Positions 1 through 6,863 of a stretch of 10,618 bases of DNA are shown piece by piece. Numbering within the stretch: position 1 is the first letter of the stretch; each line of letters starts with the position of its first letter. Under the pieces are notes generated by a model, which saw nothing but the letters and a program-made list of their open reading frames with translations, did not search any database and was not told the DNA's origin. Origin of the DNA: Firmicutes bacterium CAG:449 (lineage in GTDB: Bacteria; Bacillota_I; Bacilli_A; RFN20; CAG-449); the NCBI GenBank assembly GCA_000432895.1, contig FR889421.1, forward strand, positions 1 through 10,618, written 5' to 3'. The translations under genes and the position numbers were made by a program.

Positions 1-399
1 GCAGGCTTTGGATTATCAACAGGAGCGGCTTTAGGAATATCTGTTGGAGCCACAGCTGTTGCTGGTATGGCAAAATATTCACTTGATTGTGTTGCATCTA
101 ATGAGAACAATTGGAATTTTGGTGGCTTTGTTTTATCGGGTGTAGAAGGTGCTCTACAAGGAGCAGCAACATTTGGCATAGCGTTTGTTGGTGGTAAATC
201 AGGATTGTTTAATAAATTAGGTAATTTCAGAACATGGGATGCCTTCTATGTTAATTATGGTGGGATGAACACTTTGAGAGCCGTATTTTGGGGATCAAAA
301 GTATTAATTGGAGAAACATTGTCAAAAGCACTTTTTGTTAGTGGTTCTGCAGCGTTGGCAAGATGGTTGATTGATTTGATGATACCAGACTTGTATTAG
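1..399 (+). CDS. C-terminal end of a large Gly/Ala-rich protein, probably RHS/polymorphic-toxin-like (5' truncated by window)
   Basis: The frame is open from base 1, so these 132 residues are the C-terminus of a longer protein. The ATG at 67 is an internal Met: it has no ribosome binding site and the reading frame continues upstream of it. The fragment alternates small-residue hydrophobic stretches (fragment residues 1-24, about 44-68 and about 100-125) with short polar parts and ends in LIDLMIPDLY with a TAG stop. Gly/Ala-rich, membrane-like C-terminal tips of this kind occur in RHS and other polymorphic toxins just after the RHS core. That assignment rests on overall style and on the small membrane-protein gene 14 nt downstream; no YD repeats or RHS core lie in the visible part. 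The tip could act on membranes (inference). It could also be the end of another large surface protein. The high GC of this piece reflects Gly/Ala codons, since third positions stay AT-rich. Confidence 0.55.
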   Translation, partial: AGFGLSTGAALGISVGATAVAGMAKYSLDCVASNENNWNFGGFVLSGVEGALQGAATFGIAFVGGKSGLFNKLGNFRTWDAFYVNYGGMNTLRAVFWGSKVLIGETLSKALFVSGSAALARWLIDLMIPDLY

Positions 400-413
400 A
401 AAGGTTGGTTTAA

Positions 414-857
414 ATGAAAATAAAAAAAGATATATATCATGTAATCTTCTTCGATTTATTTTTTGAATTAATAAGCATTACTTTAGTAACTTTAGGTTTT
501 TTTCTTGGGTTTGAGGTAACAAAAAACAATATTTTGATTTACTTGTTAATAATAGGAATTCTTATTGTTCTTGGTATTATTGTATTTTGTTTGTATTCTT
601 TATTTTGCAAAACATATTATGAATTCGAAAATGATTCTCTTAAAATAACAAGAAAAGGTAATATCGTTAAAGAGATTAATTATAATAAATTAAAGTATTG
701 TGAATATTATGGGTTTGCTACCTTATTATTAGGAGATTCTAAAGGTGAAAAATTGATGGTTTATTATTTAGAAGATGAAATAGAAAAAAGCATTGACATA
801 TCTTTTTTAAAAAAACTAACAAAAAAAATAAACATTAAAAATATTTTTATAAAATAA
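414..857 (+). CDS. Small two-helix membrane protein, candidate immunity protein for the upstream toxin-like gene
   Basis: This 147-residue protein starts at an ATG 14 nt after the upstream stop, with AAAGG at about 401-405 as ribosome binding site, so the two genes are probably co-transcribed. Two hydrophobic segments (about residues 9-33 and 38-63) form a membrane hairpin. They are followed by a cytosolic part (about 66-120) of short beta-strands in the pattern YYEFENDSLKI-KGNIVKEINYNKL, resembling small bacterial PH-like domains. A basic tail of Lys, Ile and Asn ends the protein. I do not recognise a named family. A small membrane protein directly after a toxin C-terminus is the usual position of an immunity gene, so that role is inferred from context only. 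A strong terminator 14 nt after the stop closes the unit. Alternative: an unrelated PH-like membrane protein of unknown role. Confidence 0.6.
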   Translation: MKIKKDIYHVIFFDLFFELISITLVTLGFFLGFEVTKNNILIYLLIIGILIVLGIIVFCLYSLFCKTYYEFENDSLKITRKGNIVKEINYNKLKYCEYYGFATLLLGDSKGEKLMVYYLEDEIEKSIDISFLKKLTKKINIKNIFIK

Positions 858-870
858 CACAGACTTGCAG

Positions 871-909
871 GGGTGTAACTATCTTAATAGATGGTTGCAC
901 TCTTTTTTT
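871..909 (+). terminator. Rho-independent terminator after the toxin-tip/immunity pair
   Basis: Arms GGGTGTAACTATCT (871-884) and AGATGGTTGCACTC (889-902) pair along 14 positions with three G-U pairs around a TAAT loop, followed directly by seven T (903-909). It lies 14 nt after the stop of the 414-857 gene and marks the end of that transcript. Confidence 0.92.
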
Positions 910-957
910 AAAATAATAAAAATATGATAGAGTGTTAAGAGTAGTGAGGTGACAATA

Positions 958-1107
958 ATGAAAATAAAAGATTTCTTTAAAGGAAAAATTTCAGAAATAT
1001 TAGGCAATTACGAAAATGTAGAATTTAACGCTGATGAGTTTCAATATGCTAAATTGATATATGATTTAGTTAAATGGTTTCATTATATAAATTGTTTTAT
1101 ATTTTAA
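958..1107 (+). CDS. Orphan 49-residue ORF of unknown function, possible gene remnant
   Basis: This ORF encodes 49 residues, beginning MKIKDFFKGKISEILGNYEN and ending WFHYINCFIF. Support is a good Shine-Dalgarno, GAGGTG at 946-951, six bases before the ATG, and a possible -10 box TATGAT at 923-928 without a convincing -35. It follows a strong terminator, so it would need its own promoter. The N-terminal half is mixed polar with an acidic stretch (NVEFNADEF), and the end is aromatic and hydrophobic. I recognise no family. It could be a small extra immunity gene or the 5' stub of a decayed gene in the toxin-immunity tail. The remaining bases of the 858-1241 interval hold only the terminators on either side. 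Confidence 0.4.
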   Translation: MKIKDFFKGKISEILGNYENVEFNADEFQYAKLIYDLVKWFHYINCFIF

Positions 1108-1185
1108 AATATCGATAATAGTAATTGAAACAATAGTTTAATTAAAATACTTTGCGTTTTTTCGTATTCAATAATTAATTCATGC

Positions 1186-1211
1186 AAAAAGGATACGTTT
1201 TTTACGTATCC
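1186..1211 (-). terminator. Terminator of the plsC-lipid kinase operon (minus strand)
   Basis: A perfect 8-bp stem, GGATACGT (1191-1198) with ACGTATCC (1204-1211), has a 5-nt loop. Read on the minus strand it is followed by TTTTT (1190-1186). It lies 30 bp past the stop of the lipid kinase gene. On the plus strand only AATCTTTTA follows, so it would be a weaker terminator for the small 958-1107 ORF. Confidence 0.82.
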
Positions 1212-1241
1212 AATCTTTTAGTGATTTTATTATTAAAGCTA

Positions 1242-2075
1242 TTAAATATTTACTTCATAAGAAGTAACATTTAAAACTGTTTCACCATCAATTTGTAAAG
1301 CACATGGTCTATCGAATTCAACTTTAATATGTTTGCCTGTTGAGATAATGACCATTTTTTTATTGTTGATATGTGTGCCTTTAAATATGTTAGGGAAGAC
1401 CATTAGAGCTTTTAATTTACTTCCTGTTTTATAAATTACATTAGTTAATAAACCACTTTTTCTATCTTGATTTGGAGCAATCATCATTCCTCCACCATAG
1501 AATCGACCTTTCATAGTTGGAGCAAGCCAAACTTTTTTATATTCAGTAGTAACTCCATCAACAGTAACTTTAGCGTTAACTTTTTTAAAGTGAAAAAGTA
1601 ATCCTTTAATAGCAATACCAGCATAATTGATTGGTTTATCGGATTTTAATTTGAGTTTATCACCAACTTCACAACAGTATCCATCAATTCCATATCCAAT
1701 ACCATTAATAAAGTATGATGTTTTATTGTTAACTGTTACAGTTGGTAAGTTTTTTAAGTAATCGTTTAATAAGAAGAAATCTTCATTATCTTTATTAACA
1801 TCTCTAAGGAAATCATTTCCTGAGCCTGCTTTATATAAGTAAATTTTGTTATTTGGAATTTTATCATCTAAAGCATTGATTAAACGGTTTAAAGTTCCAT
1901 CTCCTCCAACAAGGATAACTTCATCATCTTCTTTTAATGAAGAAAAGAAATCTTTAATAGAGATATCAATTAAACTTTTAGTGGTGTAATTATCTTTTAA
2001 TTTACTTTCAATTTCTTTAACTGGTTTTTCACCTTGCTTATTGTTAGCAAGTGGATTAAATAAAATATATTTCAT
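1242..2075 (-). CDS. Diacylglycerol kinase family lipid kinase (DAGK catalytic domain)
   Basis: This 277-residue soluble protein has the features of the bacterial DgkB/YegS lipid kinase family, which phosphorylates diacylglycerol or a related lipid with ATP at the inner face of the membrane. The nucleotide-binding motif GGDGTLNRLIN is at residues 57-67, GSGNDF at 84-89, a Gly-rich RFYGGGM segment at 191-197 and the conserved C-terminal DGE at 263-265. The length is slightly below the roughly 300 residues usual for the family, with no catalytic motif missing. The start is set by AAGGAGG immediately upstream on the minus strand (plus 2080-2086). It lies 18 nt downstream of the PlsC-type acyltransferase gene and ends at a hairpin terminator, so the two form an operon. 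The inferred joint role is phosphatidic acid supply: acylation of lysophosphatidate plus recycling of diacylglycerol. The substrate cannot be told from sequence; sphingoid or undecaprenol-like lipids are less likely alternatives. Confidence 0.9.
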   Translation of the reverse strand: MKYILFNPLANNKQGEKPVKEIESKLKDNYTTKSLIDISIKDFFSSLKEDDEVILVGGDGTLNRLINALDDKIPNNKIYLYKAGSGNDFLRDVNKDNEDFFLLNDYLKNLPTVTVNNKTSYFINGIGYGIDGYCCEVGDKLKLKSDKPINYAGIAIKGLLFHFKKVNAKVTVDGVTTEYKKVWLAPTMKGRFYGGGMMIAPNQDRKSGLLTNVIYKTGSKLKALMVFPNIFKGTHINNKKMVIISTGKHIKVEFDRPCALQIDGETVLNVTSYEVNI

Positions 2076-2093
2076 TTTAACCTCCTTAAAATA

Positions 2094-2915
2094 TTATTTC
2101 ATTTTTTCTAAATTGTCTTTCATTATTGAATTTAAAATAATTGATAAATCTGAACTATGGTATTTACTATATTCTTCATAATAGAAAGTTTTACACACTT
2201 TCATATAGACATGTGTTCTTTTTAATGGCCAATTTTTTGCAACTTTTTCAGTGCTTTTACAAATGATTACAACAATTGGGGCTTTTGTATTATAAGCAAC
2301 TTTAAGCGCTCCTGCTTTAAATGGTAAAATTGTTTGATTGGTGGTATTTCTTGTTCCTTCTGGATAAACTCCAATAGAGCATTGGTCATCTTCAATATAT
2401 TTAGAAGCTTGATTAATAACTCTTAAGCCTTGTCTAAGATCTTCTCTATCTAATGGCATAAAACATGTTTTGTACATATAGTTACTAACTAAAGGCATTT
2501 TAAATAGAGATCTTTTAGTTATCCAAGAGATTTCATATCCTTTTAAATAGGCATTAACAACCATTGGATCAAATTTTGAACGATGGTTAGAAACAATTAG
2601 AAATCTTTGATTAGTTGGAATTAAATCTTTATTTTCAAAGTGTAATTTAACTCTTGCCATTTTCATTAAGAAAATTAAGCCTTCATCCATAATTACACGG
2701 AAAAATTTACTATGTTTTGGACAAAAATCACCTTTCTTTTTAATTGGTAAAGCAATTAAAAATAAAATGATAAATGTTAATGCAAAAAATCCTAAGCATA
2801 AGCCAATAAATATTAAAATTGGTAGATAGCATAATTGCCATGTAAAAAAGTTGTTAAAATAAGAAATTAATATTGTTGATATTAATGATAAAATTAAACA
2901 TAAATAATAAAGCAT
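2094..2915 (-). CDS. plsC: 1-acyl-sn-glycerol-3-phosphate acyltransferase family protein (PlsC-like)
   Basis: This 273-residue membrane-anchored acyltransferase carries the four PlsC/LPLAT blocks: NHRSKFD (110-116, catalytic H/D pair), FMPLDR (152-157), YPEGTR (184-189) and KAPIVVI (211-217). Two hydrophobic stretches at about 1-20 and 28-57 place it in the cytoplasmic membrane, where the family adds the second acyl chain to lysophosphatidic acid to give phosphatidic acid. A short basic linker (PIKKKGDFCPKHSK) joins the anchor to the catalytic domain. The start ATG at 2913-2915 is preceded on the minus strand by TGGAGT (plus 2922-2927), a moderate ribosome binding site. It is the first gene of the operon with the lipid kinase, and is transcribed divergently from speA. 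Other LPLAT-family members acylate different acceptors, so the acceptor is inferred. Confidence 0.9.
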   Translation of the reverse strand: MLYYLCLILSLISTILISYFNNFFTWQLCYLPILIFIGLCLGFFALTFIILFLIALPIKKKGDFCPKHSKFFRVIMDEGLIFLMKMARVKLHFENKDLIPTNQRFLIVSNHRSKFDPMVVNAYLKGYEISWITKRSLFKMPLVSNYMYKTCFMPLDREDLRQGLRVINQASKYIEDDQCSIGVYPEGTRNTTNQTILPFKAGALKVAYNTKAPIVVIICKSTEKVAKNWPLKRTHVYMKVCKTFYYEEYSKYHSSDLSIILNSIMKDNLEKMK

Positions 2916-2966
2916 TTTTAAACTCCAAAAATATTATAAATAAAACATTTTACAAATAAAATAAAA

Positions 2967-2995
2967 TATATATTTTATTCGACAAAAAATGACAA
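2967..2995 (-). promoter_or_regulatory. Possible promoter of plsC operon (minus strand)
   Basis: On the minus strand, TTGTCA (plus 2990-2995) is followed after 17 bp by TATATA (plus 2967-2972), about 52 bp upstream of the plsC ATG. The -10 is imperfect and the region is so AT-rich that chance matches are expected. The 10-bp palindrome ACAAATTTGT (2992-3001) overlaps the -35 and could bind a regulator. Confidence 0.35.
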
Positions 2996-3027
2996 ATTTG
3001 TTACATAAAAAAATTAAAATAATTTTA

Positions 3028-3056
3028 TTGTAATTTTATATTGATATCTATATTAT
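3028..3056 (+). promoter_or_regulatory. Sigma-A-type promoter of the speA-speB-MATE operon
   Basis: TTGTAA (3028-3033) and TATTAT (3051-3056) are separated by exactly 17 bp, each close to the consensus. The predicted transcription start is about 3063, giving a 5' leader of about 31 nt before the speA ATG at 3094. Confidence 0.6.
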
Positions 3057-3061
3057 TATTT

Positions 3062-3081
3062 TTGATAGATGTATCTATCAA
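3062..3081. promoter_or_regulatory. Perfect inverted repeat at the predicted transcription start of speA: candidate operator
   Basis: TTGATAGAT (3062-3070) and ATCTATCAA (3073-3081) are perfect inverted copies separated by GT. The dyad begins at the expected +1 of the 3028-3056 promoter, a classic position for a repressor that blocks initiation. In RNA it could also form a short hairpin just before the speA start, which has no clear Shine-Dalgarno. The regulator is not encoded in the window. Confidence 0.55.
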
Positions 3082-3093
3082 GAATTAATTTAT

Positions 3094-4554
3094 ATGAATA
3101 GAGAAAAACAAAAGAAAACGCCTCTTTTAACGGCAATAAAAAAATATATGGAATCTAATCCAGTTCCATTTGATGTACCTGGTCATAAAATGGGTCGAGT
3201 ACAAAACGATTTATCGGATTTAATTGGTATAAAAGCTTTTCAAGCGGATGTAAATGCACCTATTGGAATTGATAATCTTTATAAAGGAACAGGTGTAATT
3301 CATGAAAGTGAAGAATTATTAGCGGAAGCTTATGGAGCAAAGCATGCAATATTTTTAATTAATGGTACTACTTCAGGAATCATGATGATGATTATGGGAT
3401 GTCTTAATTCTAATGAAAAAATTATTATTCCTAGAAATGTTCATAAATCTGTTATTAATGCTTTAATTGTTTCAGGAGCAATTCCAGTTTTTGTTGAACC
3501 TGAATATGATTATGAAAATGGTATTGCTAATGGCGTTAGTGTTGATGAATATGTTAAAGCCATGGATGAAAATAAAGATGCTAAAGCAATCTTTGTGATT
3601 AATCCGACTTATTTTGGGGTATGTAGTGATTTAAAATCAATTGTAGAAGAAGCTCATAAGCGTAATATGATTGTGATGGTTGATGAAGCACATGGAGCGC
3701 ATTTACATTTTTCTAGTAAATTACCTTTATCGAGTATGCAAGCAGGTGCGGATATTGCATCTTTATCAATGCATAAAACTTGTGGATCACTTACTCAATC
3801 AAGTGCTTTATTAATTAAAGGTGATTTAGTGGATTATAAAAGAGTTAGAAAAGCATATACGATGTTTGGATCAACTTCACCTTCTCATCTTCTTCTTGCT
3901 TCTTTAGATGCTGCAAGAAAGAAAATGGCTTTAGAAGGAAATCGAATTTTAAATAATAACTTAAAATTAGCTAAATACGCTAGAGAAAAGTTAAATAAGA
4001 TTAATGGTATTAAAGTGTTAGATAAATCTTATTGTACGACAAATGGTCGATATGATTTTGATGAAACTAGATTAGTAATTAAAGTTGATGGATTAAGAAT
4101 GTCAGGCTTTCAAGTTTATAAAGAAATTAGAGCCAATTATAATATTCAACTTGAACTTGCAGAAACTTATTTAGTTTTAGCAATTTTAGCAATTGGTTCA
4201 ACTAAAGAAGATGTTGATAGATTAATTTTTGCTTTTGAAGATATGTCTAATAAGTATTTCCAAAAAGGAAAAAGACATCGTTTACCAAATTTAGTTTATG
4301 ATTATGCAGATATTGCAATTTCACCTCGTGAAGCTTATTTTGCAGAAACTAAAACAGTTGATATTTTAACTTCTGAAGGTCAAATATCAGCTGAATCAGT
4401 AATGATTTATCCTCCAGGAATTCCAATGTTAATTCCAGGAGAAAAAATTACAAAAAATATTATTAATATATATAGTTATTATGTTAAAGCAAAAGGAACT
4501 ATTATGTCTGATTCACAAATAGGACAAATTAAAATAGTAGATAGAAAGGAATAA
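3094..4554 (+). CDS. speA: Orn/Lys/Arg decarboxylase family, probably arginine decarboxylase (PLP-dependent)
   Basis: This 486-residue cytosolic protein belongs to the fold-type I Orn/Lys/Arg decarboxylases and matches the roughly 490-residue Bacillus-type SpeA. Visible landmarks are the N-terminal PFDVPGHKMGR (25-35), the cofactor-contacting NGTTSG (90-95), DEAHGAH (197-203) and the PLP lysine in SMHKT (K228). The small C-terminal domain contains YPPGIPMLIPGE (439-450). Members decarboxylate arginine, lysine or ornithine. Arginine to agmatine is favoured here because an agmatinase gene follows 4 nt later, so the pair would make putrescine. The start is supported by family alignment at KTPLLTAIKKY, but only a weak AAGAA precedes the ATG, so initiation may be poor or controlled by the leader dyad. 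It is first gene of the operon with speB and the MATE exporter. Lysine decarboxylase is the main alternative. Confidence 0.92.
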   Translation: MNREKQKKTPLLTAIKKYMESNPVPFDVPGHKMGRVQNDLSDLIGIKAFQADVNAPIGIDNLYKGTGVIHESEELLAEAYGAKHAIFLINGTTSGIMMMIMGCLNSNEKIIIPRNVHKSVINALIVSGAIPVFVEPEYDYENGIANGVSVDEYVKAMDENKDAKAIFVINPTYFGVCSDLKSIVEEAHKRNMIVMVDEAHGAHLHFSSKLPLSSMQAGADIASLSMHKTCGSLTQSSALLIKGDLVDYKRVRKAYTMFGSTSPSHLLLASLDAARKKMALEGNRILNNNLKLAKYAREKLNKINGIKVLDKSYCTTNGRYDFDETRLVIKVDGLRMSGFQVYKEIRANYNIQLELAETYLVLAILAIGSTKEDVDRLIFAFEDMSNKYFQKGKRHRLPNLVYDYADIAISPREAYFAETKTVDILTSEGQISAESVMIYPPGIPMLIPGEKITKNIINIYSYYVKAKGTIMSDSQIGQIKIVDRKE

Positions 4555-4558
4555 AATT

Positions 4559-5422
4559 ATGAATCATTTTGATAGAAATTTATCTGTTTTTCAAAGCTGT
4601 GATAAAAATTATGAAGAATCCAGTGTTGTTATTTTCTCTTCACCAATGGATGCAACTTGTTCATTTAGACCAGGAACTAGATTTGCCGGTCCTGCTATTA
4701 GACAAGATTCAATTGGTTTAGAATGGTATTCGCCATATTTTGATATGGATTTAAAAAATTATAATACTTGTGATATTGGTGATCTTGATTTACCAATGGG
4801 TGATGTAGAAAAAGATTTAGATGAAATTTCTCGTGTTACTAAATTAATTCTTGATGATAATAAAAAAACTATGATGATTGGTGGTGAACACTTAGTCACA
4901 TTAGGAACTATTAGAGAATATGTTAAAAAATATCCAGATTTACATATTATTCATTTTGATGCTCATACAGATTTAAGAGAGGAATTTTTAGGAAGAGAAC
5001 TTTCTCATGCTACTGTTTTAAGAAAGTGTTATGACTTATTAGGTGATGGTAGAATTTATCAATTTGGTATTAGATCTGGTGATTCTAGTGAATTTAAATG
5101 GGCTAGTGAAGGTCATACACATTTAAGAAAATTTGATTTAGTTGGTTTAGATAAATGTATTGAAGAATTAAAAGATAAACCAGTTTATATTACGATTGAT
5201 TTAGATGTTCTTGATCCAAGTGTTTTTCCTGGTACTGGTACTCCTGAAGCAGGTGGAATTACTTATAAAGAACTTCAACAAGCAATTTTAGATATGAGAG
5301 GCTTACATAATATTGTTGGCGCGGATATGGTTGAATTATCACCTCATTATGATCAAAGTGGAGTATCTACAGCGGTTGCTTGTAAAGTATTAAGAGAATT
5401 AGTTTTATTATTACATTTATAA
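4559..5422 (+). CDS. speB: Agmatinase (ureohydrolase family)
   Basis: This 287-residue enzyme of the arginase/agmatinase superfamily hydrolyses agmatine to putrescine and urea with a binuclear manganese centre. All metal ligands are visible: H111 in GGEH (108-111), D134, H136 and D138 in DAHTD, and D214 and D216 in TIDLDVLDP. The SHAT segment (149-152) and the substrate-side PGTGTPEAGG (224-233) and ADMVELSP (255-262) are also present. The length is typical of SpeB. AGAAAGGA (4543-4550), lying in the end of speA, serves as ribosome binding site, and 4 nt separate the genes. Pairing with speA completes the two-step arginine-agmatine-putrescine route. No spermidine synthase or S-adenosylmethionine decarboxylase gene is in the window. 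Guanidinobutyrase or arginase activity cannot be excluded from sequence, but the context favours agmatine. Confidence 0.93.
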   Translation: MNHFDRNLSVFQSCDKNYEESSVVIFSSPMDATCSFRPGTRFAGPAIRQDSIGLEWYSPYFDMDLKNYNTCDIGDLDLPMGDVEKDLDEISRVTKLILDDNKKTMMIGGEHLVTLGTIREYVKKYPDLHIIHFDAHTDLREEFLGRELSHATVLRKCYDLLGDGRIYQFGIRSGDSSEFKWASEGHTHLRKFDLVGLDKCIEELKDKPVYITIDLDVLDPSVFPGTGTPEAGGITYKELQQAILDMRGLHNIVGADMVELSPHYDQSGVSTAVACKVLRELVLLLHL

Positions 5423-5423
5423 T

Positions 5424-6863
5424 ATGCTAAAAGAAAGATTATTATCTTTATTTAAACCTATTGATTTAACAAGTGGAAAGATTACTAAATCAATACTTGT
5501 TTTTATGCTACCTATTTTTATTAGTTTAATTTTCCAACAAATATATACTATTTCTGATTCTATTATTGTTGGTCAAAATTTAACTAGTCAAGAAGTAGCG
5601 GGTGTTAATGATGTATATGGTTTATTTTATATTGTTATACAATTTGCTTTTGGCTGTACAGCTGGTTTTAGTGTAGTTACTAGTAATAAAATAGGTGAAA
5701 AAGATTATGTAGGAGCGAGAAAATCTTTTGCAATACAAATATTTTTAGCTTTTTTGATTTCTTGTATTTTAACTGGTATTTGTTTGCCTATGATGCCTTC
5801 TCTTCTTTCACTTATTGGTATTAATCAAGATAATTTAGCTTATCAATATGCATATACATATTTATTTGTGATTTATGCAGGAATGATTAGTCAAATTTTT
5901 TATAATTTAATTGTTAGTGTTTTAAGAAGTATTGGTGATAGTTTAACACCTTTGTTGTTTTTAATTGGTTCAACTATTTTAAATGTTTTTTTAGATCTTT
6001 TATTTATTGTTGTGTTTAAATGTGGTGTTTTTGGAGCAGGTATTGCCACTGTTATTGCTCAATTTATTGCCGCGATAGGTTGTTTTATTTATACATTTTG
6101 TAGATATGATTTTTTAAGATTAAAAAAAGAAGATTTTAAAATTGATTTTTATTCTATTGTTCAACATTTAAAATTAGGTTTACCTTTAGCTTTCCAATTT
6201 TCAATTTTAGCAATTGGTTTAATCTTTTTAGAAAAATCAGTTATTAATTTTGATAATGTAGAAGTGCATTCTGCTCAAGTTGGATATGGAGTAGCGGTTA
6301 AATATAATGATTTTTTAATGACACCTTTTGCCGCTTTAGGGGCTGCCATGTTATCATTTACTGGTCAAAATTATGGAGCAAAAGATAATAATCGTATTAA
6401 ACAAGGAATTAAATCAGCGATTAAAATTATGTTAATTTCTTGCTTAATTGTTTCTTCTATTGGAATATTAACTTCTATTAACGGAACATTTATATATTTA
6501 TTTTTAAACAAAGAGAGTATTAATGAAGATGTTATTTTTTATGCGACAACATATATGTTTGTGGATTGTTCATTATATATTTTTCTTGGCTTTTTATTTA
6601 TTTTTAGAAATGTTTTACAAGGAATTGAAAAACCAATTTATCCTTTTATTTCTGGGGTGGTTGAACTAATAGGTAGACTTCTTATTTGTCAATTTATGCC
6701 TTCTTTAATTAACCCTAATAATCCAATTAGTAGAAACTCATATATTGGATTATGCTTTTCAGATCCTTTAGCATGGTTATTTGCAATTTTAGCTATGTCG
6801 ATAGGAATTTATCATTACATTATTAAGGGTAAAATCAATAAAGATTTTATTACCAAGATCTAA
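5424..6863 (+). CDS. MATE family efflux transporter
   Basis: This 479-residue protein has about 12 hydrophobic segments arranged as two MatE repeats. The first opens with KSILVFMLPIFISLIFQQIY and SIIVGQNL (about residues 23-55), the characteristic N-terminal helix pair of the family. The second repeat begins around HLKLGLPLAFQFS (about 248-260). MATE proteins export cationic or other small molecules using a sodium or proton gradient. The ATG lies one base after the speB stop and I see no Shine-Dalgarno, so translation probably depends on coupling to speB. That tight link suggests the exporter works with polyamine or agmatine metabolism, which is inference; the family is broad and the substrate unknown. 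The last 14 bases overlap the convergent 6850-7791 gene, with no terminator between them. Confidence 0.93.
   Translation: MLKERLLSLFKPIDLTSGKITKSILVFMLPIFISLIFQQIYTISDSIIVGQNLTSQEVAGVNDVYGLFYIVIQFAFGCTAGFSVVTSNKIGEKDYVGARKSFAIQIFLAFLISCILTGICLPMMPSLLSLIGINQDNLAYQYAYTYLFVIYAGMISQIFYNLIVSVLRSIGDSLTPLLFLIGSTILNVFLDLLFIVVFKCGVFGAGIATVIAQFIAAIGCFIYTFCRYDFLRLKKEDFKIDFYSIVQHLKLGLPLAFQFSILAIGLIFLEKSVINFDNVEVHSAQVGYGVAVKYNDFLMTPFAALGAAMLSFTGQNYGAKDNNRIKQGIKSAIKIMLISCLIVSSIGILTSINGTFIYLFLNKESINEDVIFYATTYMFVDCSLYIFLGFLFIFRNVLQGIEKPIYPFISGVVELIGRLLICQFMPSLINPNNPISRNSYIGLCFSDPLAWLFAILAMSIGIYHYIIKGKINKDFITKI

Noticed and set aside
1..399. GC-rich stretch (about 43 percent in the first 180 bases) beside very AT-rich DNA, suggesting foreign origin
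   Set aside because: The high GC comes from Gly and Ala codons; third codon positions are only about 17 percent G/C, like the neighbours, so it is not evidence of transfer.
67..399. A complete 110-residue gene starting at ATG 67
   Set aside because: The frame is open to base 1 with matching Gly/Ala-rich sequence and there is no ribosome binding site before ATG 67, so it is the tail of a longer gene.
1146..1168. Second hairpin AATAC/GTATT next to the minus-strand terminator
   Set aside because: Only five base pairs with a long loop and no good T-run; the 1191-1211 stem explains termination.
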